NCBI GenBank assembly: GCA_030540395.1
Contig: JAUNWI010000015.1
Coordinates: 1-43,722 of the forward strand
Length of the DNA stretch: 43,722 nt
Direction of reading: 5' to 3'
Origin: Phascolarctobacterium sp.
GTDB taxonomy: Bacteria; Bacillota; Negativicutes; Acidaminococcales; Acidaminococcaceae
Shown here: in pieces, positions 40,926-43,722 of the stretch
Position numbering within the stretch: position 1 is the first letter of the stretch
Layout: every line of letters begins with the position of its first letter
Program-made: the position numbers and the translations under genes
The notes under the pieces: generated by a model
Told to the model about the DNA's origin: nothing
The model's database searches: none
Seen by the model: only the letters and a program-made list of their open reading frames with translations

Positions 40926-40968
40926 AAAACGCCACTGTTTTCAAAATAGTAAAAACAGTGGCGTTTTT
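40926..40968 (-). terminator. Terminator after the 430-residue regulator gene
   Basis: 16-bp perfect stem, AAAACGCCACTGTTTT at 40926-40941 with complement at 40952-40967. A/T-rich on both sides, so it may act in both directions. Confidence 0.85.
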
Positions 40969-40977
40969 GAAGCATAT

Positions 40978-42270
40978 TTACATTTTTATCTTGTAGATTT
41001 TGCGTGGACGACCTTTAATATCCAACATTTCTACGCCAATTTCCTCGGCGTAGCCATTTTCGGTAAGCGTGGTTAAAATGCGTCTGGCGCTGCGAGGCAG
41101 TATTTGCATCGTGTTGGCTAGCTCTTGAGCATTTAGTTCATTGCGCCCATAGACTTTGATAGCATGACAGATTTTGCTCAAGGTATTAATACTAAGAGCA
41201 GTTTTTTTGCTAATTTCCTCTAACGCAGGTGCAGCGACTTGATAATCGAGCTGCTCCGCACTGCCTAAGGGGCCGGAAATAGATTTATCATCCTTAACCA
41301 CGTACCAGGTGCCCTTAGCGTCATTGCAGGCATGCTTCAAGGCTATAACGGCGTTAAACTCTGCTTCGCTGGCCGATTTGCCCAAGCCTATGCCACAGGC
41401 CCGTAAGTGCTTGTTTACCTCTTGTAATATGGGCAAATTAGGAACTTTTTTAAAGCCATTGGTCAGCTTTTCGAGGTTTCCTCGCGTGGTGAAGATATAG
41501 AAATTGCCACCAGTGGCAGATTTTAGAGAGCCATTGATGCTTTTGGCGTAGCTGAGAAGCTTTTGGGTAATGGTAATTTCCTTGCCATACAAATCATCCA
41601 CAGAATAGATAGTGTCTTTTTCTGCCAATAAATTAAAGTCAAAAACCTGTACAGCGATTTGTGATTCCTGCACACGCCATATATGAAAATGGCTTAAGAT
41701 TAGATTGAGAATGTTACGAACGGTAACGCGCATGGGCAAAATGCAGAAGGCCGGGATGCCGGACTGCTCGAGCAGGCTTTTTACATAATAGCTTTTGGTA
41801 ATTGCCGCTTTAGTTATCCCTTGGGAGTAAAGCTGCTTATGAAAATTTAAATAGTCTTCAATGGTCATATGACCATCGTCTTCTATGGAGTGCAGCTTCG
41901 TGTAGGGGATGCCCATGTCTTCAAGGCCGCTAACTATATCATCGTAGGGAATAGTATCGATACTAACTTCATCTACACTTAATTTTTGATAGAGTACGGA
42001 GCACAACACCTTATAAAATGAGGCACCGCGATAAGGGATGTAGTAGATGGGCTTTTGCGATTGGCCCCAATTTTCTATTTTTAAATAGTTGGTTTGGTCG
42101 AAAACCAACCAAGCATTAACCTCTTCCTGATGCTCCGAGATAATCTTGATGGCTTGATTATCCTGTTCATCAAGAAAAACCTTTATGGAAATTTCATCGT
42201 ATTCCTGAATAACTAAATTGAGGCTGGCGATAGCATGCTGTTCGCCAATAATGCCTAGCTTGATTTGCAT
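40978..42270 (-). CDS. Unfamiliar regulator: sensor-like N-terminus, GGDEF/GTP-cyclohydrolase-III-like middle, winged-helix C-terminus
   Basis: 430 residues from ATG at complement 42268-42270, 8 bases after AAGGAG; an upstream in-frame ATG precedes that site. Residues 1-200 look like an alpha/beta periplasmic-binding-like fold (GIIGEQHAIASLNLVI). Residues about 205-335 include CGIGLGKSASEAEFNAVIAL, the turn-and-helix pattern of GGDEF-derived and GTP cyclohydrolase III folds, without a GGDEF catalytic motif. Residues 355-430 form a helix-turn-helix with wing (LNAQELANTMQILPRSARRI, KGRPRKIYKI). It is upstream of and co-directional with the dcuC-peptidase operon and probably regulates it. I do not recognise a named family. 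Confidence 0.75.
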   Translation of the reverse strand: MQIKLGIIGEQHAIASLNLVIQEYDEISIKVFLDEQDNQAIKIISEHQEEVNAWLVFDQTNYLKIENWGQSQKPIYYIPYRGASFYKVLCSVLYQKLSVDEVSIDTIPYDDIVSGLEDMGIPYTKLHSIEDDGHMTIEDYLNFHKQLYSQGITKAAITKSYYVKSLLEQSGIPAFCILPMRVTVRNILNLILSHFHIWRVQESQIAVQVFDFNLLAEKDTIYSVDDLYGKEITITQKLLSYAKSINGSLKSATGGNFYIFTTRGNLEKLTNGFKKVPNLPILQEVNKHLRACGIGLGKSASEAEFNAVIALKHACNDAKGTWYVVKDDKSISGPLGSAEQLDYQVAAPALEEISKKTALSINTLSKICHAIKVYGRNELNAQELANTMQILPRSARRILTTLTENGYAEEIGVEMLDIKGRPRKIYKIKM

Positions 42271-42414
42271 GGAAAAGACTCCTTCTGACATTAGTAATCC
42301 TATTAGTATTATACACTACTCGACTGACATAGAACAATAATTACTATATAATTTGCAAAATTCAATTGAAAAATGTCATGTCATGTCTTGGTAATGCAGA
42401 AGGAGTCTTTTCCA
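42270..42414. repeat. Inverted repeat bracketing the regulator promoter
   Basis: TGGAAAAGACTCCTTCTG at 42270-42287 is exactly the reverse complement of 42397-42414; five more bases (CATTA) pair after a one-base bulge. The left copy holds the ribosome binding site and ends at the A of the regulator start codon. The 109 bases between contain promoter elements on both strands and three ATGTC tandem units (about 42373-42387). Confidence 0.8.
42308..42352. promoter_or_regulatory. Opposed promoter-like elements inside the inverted repeat
   Basis: Minus strand: TTGTTC (complement 42332-42337), 18-bp spacer, TATAAT (complement 42308-42313), pointing to the regulator gene. Plus strand: CTGACA (42324-42329), 17-bp spacer, TATAAT (42347-42352), pointing into the 3' end of the small membrane gene as antisense. 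Confidence 0.5.
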
Positions 42415-42418
42415 CATT

Positions 42419-42547
42419 TTAAATATGAAACATCCCTACCACTGCCAAAATCATGATGGCCGCTGCCAAAATGTTCCACTTTTTGCTCAAGGAATACATT
42501 GCCAAAATGCTGGGAAGAATGACGATTAAAGTTTGCTTAGTCAACAT
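42419..42547 (-). CDS. 42-residue single- or double-pass membrane peptide
   Basis: ATG at complement 42545-42547 follows GAGGTG at six bases. The product begins MLTKQTLIVILPSILAMYSL and has a second hydrophobic stretch (ILAAAIMILAVVGMF) separated by SKKWN, so it is either a helical hairpin or one long membrane helix. It is well formed for its size: strong ribosome binding site, genome-like codon use, stop just before the inverted repeat. I do not recognise a family. It is divergent from the LysR gene and upstream of the regulator in the same direction. Confidence 0.6.
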   Translation of the reverse strand: MLTKQTLIVILPSILAMYSLSKKWNILAAAIMILAVVGMFHI

Positions 42548-42572
42548 AATAACACCTCGTTTGCAAATTTTT

Positions 42573-42588
42573 AAAGGAGTTTTCCTTT
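42573..42588. promoter_or_regulatory. Palindromic operator upstream of the small membrane gene
   Basis: AAAGGA-GTTT-TCCTTT, the same 6-4-6 palindrome as at 40841-40856 with only the spacer different. It lies just downstream of a minus-strand TATAAT (complement 42598-42603), a repressor-like position. Confidence 0.6.
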
Positions 42589-42645
42589 GTTGGCTCCATT
42601 ATATTACTTCAATCGTAGGGTGTATAATACCGCTTAAACTATAGA

Positions 42646-42713
42646 TATATAACCAAAGTGTTATGATTTAGAAGGATTTTCTCCTTGAATTCATCATGTT
42701 TTGGTTATATAAT
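42646..42713 (+). promoter_or_regulatory. LysR-gene promoter inside a nested palindrome
   Basis: -35 TTGAAT at 42685-42690, 17-bp spacer, -10 TATAAT at 42708-42713. The region is symmetrical: TATATAACCAAA (42646-42657) and TTTGGTTATATA (42700-42711) flank a central AAGGA-TTTTC-TCCTT (42672-42686). The centres of the outer and inner palindromes coincide within one base. The right arm overlaps the -10 and the inner dyad overlaps the -35, well placed for autorepression. Confidence 0.65.
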
Positions 42714-42744
42714 TAGAAAAAATTAAGGAGAAAGAGGTATTGTC

Positions 42745-43635
42745 ATGAATATTCATCAGATGGAATACTTTCATGTGCTTGCGGACATTGGTAACATGAC
42801 CAAGGCGGCGGAATATTTGCAGATTGCCCAACCTGCTCTCTCTGCGGCCCTGTCCAGAATGAGTGAAGAGCTAGGCTATCCACTGTTTGTTAAGCAGGGG
42901 AGAAATATAGTACTTTCAAAATATGGAAAAATCTTTTTGCAGCATTGCGATAAAATTCTCGAGGAATACAATACTGCCTTATACGAAATGCAGGAAATCG
43001 ATATGCAAAACAAAAAAACACTGCGCTTGGGGGTAACGGGCACCAGCTTTGCTCGCGGCTATCAAAAGCAATTTCACGAGGCATTTCCCCAAATCAGCAT
43101 CAGCCAAACCCTAGTGCCCTCCTCTAAAATTGTATCCACTCTAAAAAATGATAAGGACTTGGACTTTATACTATGCAGCACAGAGGTTGATGACCCGGAG
43201 CTGGCTTCCATGATTATAGAATATGAGCCTTTATATCTAGTTGTATCCACTCAGCATCCCTTTGCTACTAAGCCAAGCATCGATTTGGCCGAAACCAAAT
43301 ACGAAAAGTTCATTTCTTTTCCCAGTGACTTTGTATCCCATAAGGTTTTTGTGGATTTGTGTCGCAAGGCAGGCTTCATTCCTGATATAGTCATGGAATG
43401 CTACGAGTCGCAGATTCCCAATCTTGTAGAGGATAACTTTGGTATCGCTATGATCAATAAAGCAGCCATCTTGTCGGGGATTTATAACAGGGGCTGTCGC
43501 GTGCTACCCATCGATAAGCCAAAATGCCAGCGTCCGATTATGCTGCTGTGGCTCAAAGAGAAGAAGATGAACGCTGTGGCTAAGCTGTTCCACGATTTCA
43601 TTAAGGAGCATTGCTGCAAGAGCGGCCGTAAATAA
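42745..43635 (+). CDS. LysR-family transcriptional regulator
   Basis: 296 residues with AAGGAGAAAG before ATG 42745. The N-terminal winged helix is typical (MNIHQMEYFHVLADIGNMTK, then AQPALSAALSRMSEELGYPLF). A type 2 periplasmic-binding-like effector domain follows (residues about 90-290). It is divergent from the small membrane gene and near the regulator and dcuC operon, so it may control this cluster. The 87 bases after it to the window end show only A/T-rich sequence and no complete gene. Confidence 0.93.
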   Translation: MNIHQMEYFHVLADIGNMTKAAEYLQIAQPALSAALSRMSEELGYPLFVKQGRNIVLSKYGKIFLQHCDKILEEYNTALYEMQEIDMQNKKTLRLGVTGTSFARGYQKQFHEAFPQISISQTLVPSSKIVSTLKNDKDLDFILCSTEVDDPELASMIIEYEPLYLVVSTQHPFATKPSIDLAETKYEKFISFPSDFVSHKVFVDLCRKAGFIPDIVMECYESQIPNLVEDNFGIAMINKAAILSGIYNRGCRVLPIDKPKCQRPIMLLWLKEKKMNAVAKLFHDFIKEHCCKSGRK

Positions 43636-43722
43636 AAAGATATTTTTTTCAAAAATATTGGTAAAAAGGTAAGCGTCAAATAAACCACCGGCTTAATCGG
43701 CACCCAATTTAATAGTATACTA

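Noticed and set aside
42453..42644. 63-residue plus-strand frame
   Set aside because: It is antisense to the 42-residue membrane gene, which has a much better ribosome binding site and a coherent hydrophobic profile.
43636..43722. End of a further gene at the right edge
   Set aside because: Short open frames exist on both strands but stop codons occur within about 30 bases in most; there is no supporting motif.

Overview
The window looks like a chromosomal segment of a Negativicutes bacterium (a Firmicutes lineage with an outer membrane), possibly an Acidaminococcaceae member such as a Phascolarctobacterium relative. This is inferred from gene content, not from a marker gene. The clues are an alanine-racemase-fold lysine/ornithine decarboxylase of the Selenomonas type, a Bacillus-like housekeeping set (tmk-holB-yaaT-trmN6; yabE-like/rnmV/rsmA; parA-parB-DUF4446), a large branched-chain amino acid transport operon, and anaerobe-type dicarboxylate carriers. 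No rRNA, tRNA, CRISPR array or intact transposase was seen. About 47 coding regions are called, nearly all with clear ribosome binding sites.

Layout. 1-4700: partial SPFH protein (-), Rrf2 regulator plus HD protein, parA-parB-DUF4446, and a small membrane protein (-). 4840-11850: one large liv operon with two tandem paralogous binding proteins, LivH, LivM, LivG, LivF, a CBS-ACT sensor-like protein and a DUF951 protein, with RNA hairpins between the early cistrons. 12000-17714: amino acid decarboxylation and pH/CO2 theme (lysine/ornithine decarboxylase, beta-carbonic anhydrase, NhaC-type antiporter with an ATC-hydrolase-like protein, and a second, aminotransferase-fold decarboxylase). 17715-18277: a long gene-free stretch with palindromes, a MITE-like 248-bp inverted-repeat element and decayed zinc-ribbon-like reading frames. 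18278-25444: replication, RNA modification and cell-wall housekeeping genes. 25517-28635: TrmB regulator-lysA and larE. 29043-34905: phosphoesterase, TauE/YigZ, a BASS transporter with a possible leader peptide, and a ClC channel. 34953-37967: pdxR divergent from pdxS-pdxT (vitamin B6).

38189-43722 is the most unusual part. A minus-strand operon encodes a truncated CapA-like 46-residue product, a DcuC-type carrier and an M20 peptidase. Upstream lie an unfamiliar 430-residue regulator, a 42-residue membrane peptide and a divergent LysR regulator. The promoters carry a recurring palindrome (AAAGGA-N4-TCCTTT and weaker versions). The regulator's promoter is bracketed by an 18-bp perfect inverted repeat that ends exactly at the A of its start codon, so it is either a paired operator or a possible invertible promoter.

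Other signals worth checking are a 41-bp hairpin present twice in opposite orientation (30457 and 34862), three 33-bp tandem repeats after pdxT, a 30-bp tandem repeat before the BASS gene, and an antisense match inside holB to the 3' end typical of tmRNA. All coordinates, motifs and hairpins were read by eye. No database search or folding program was run.
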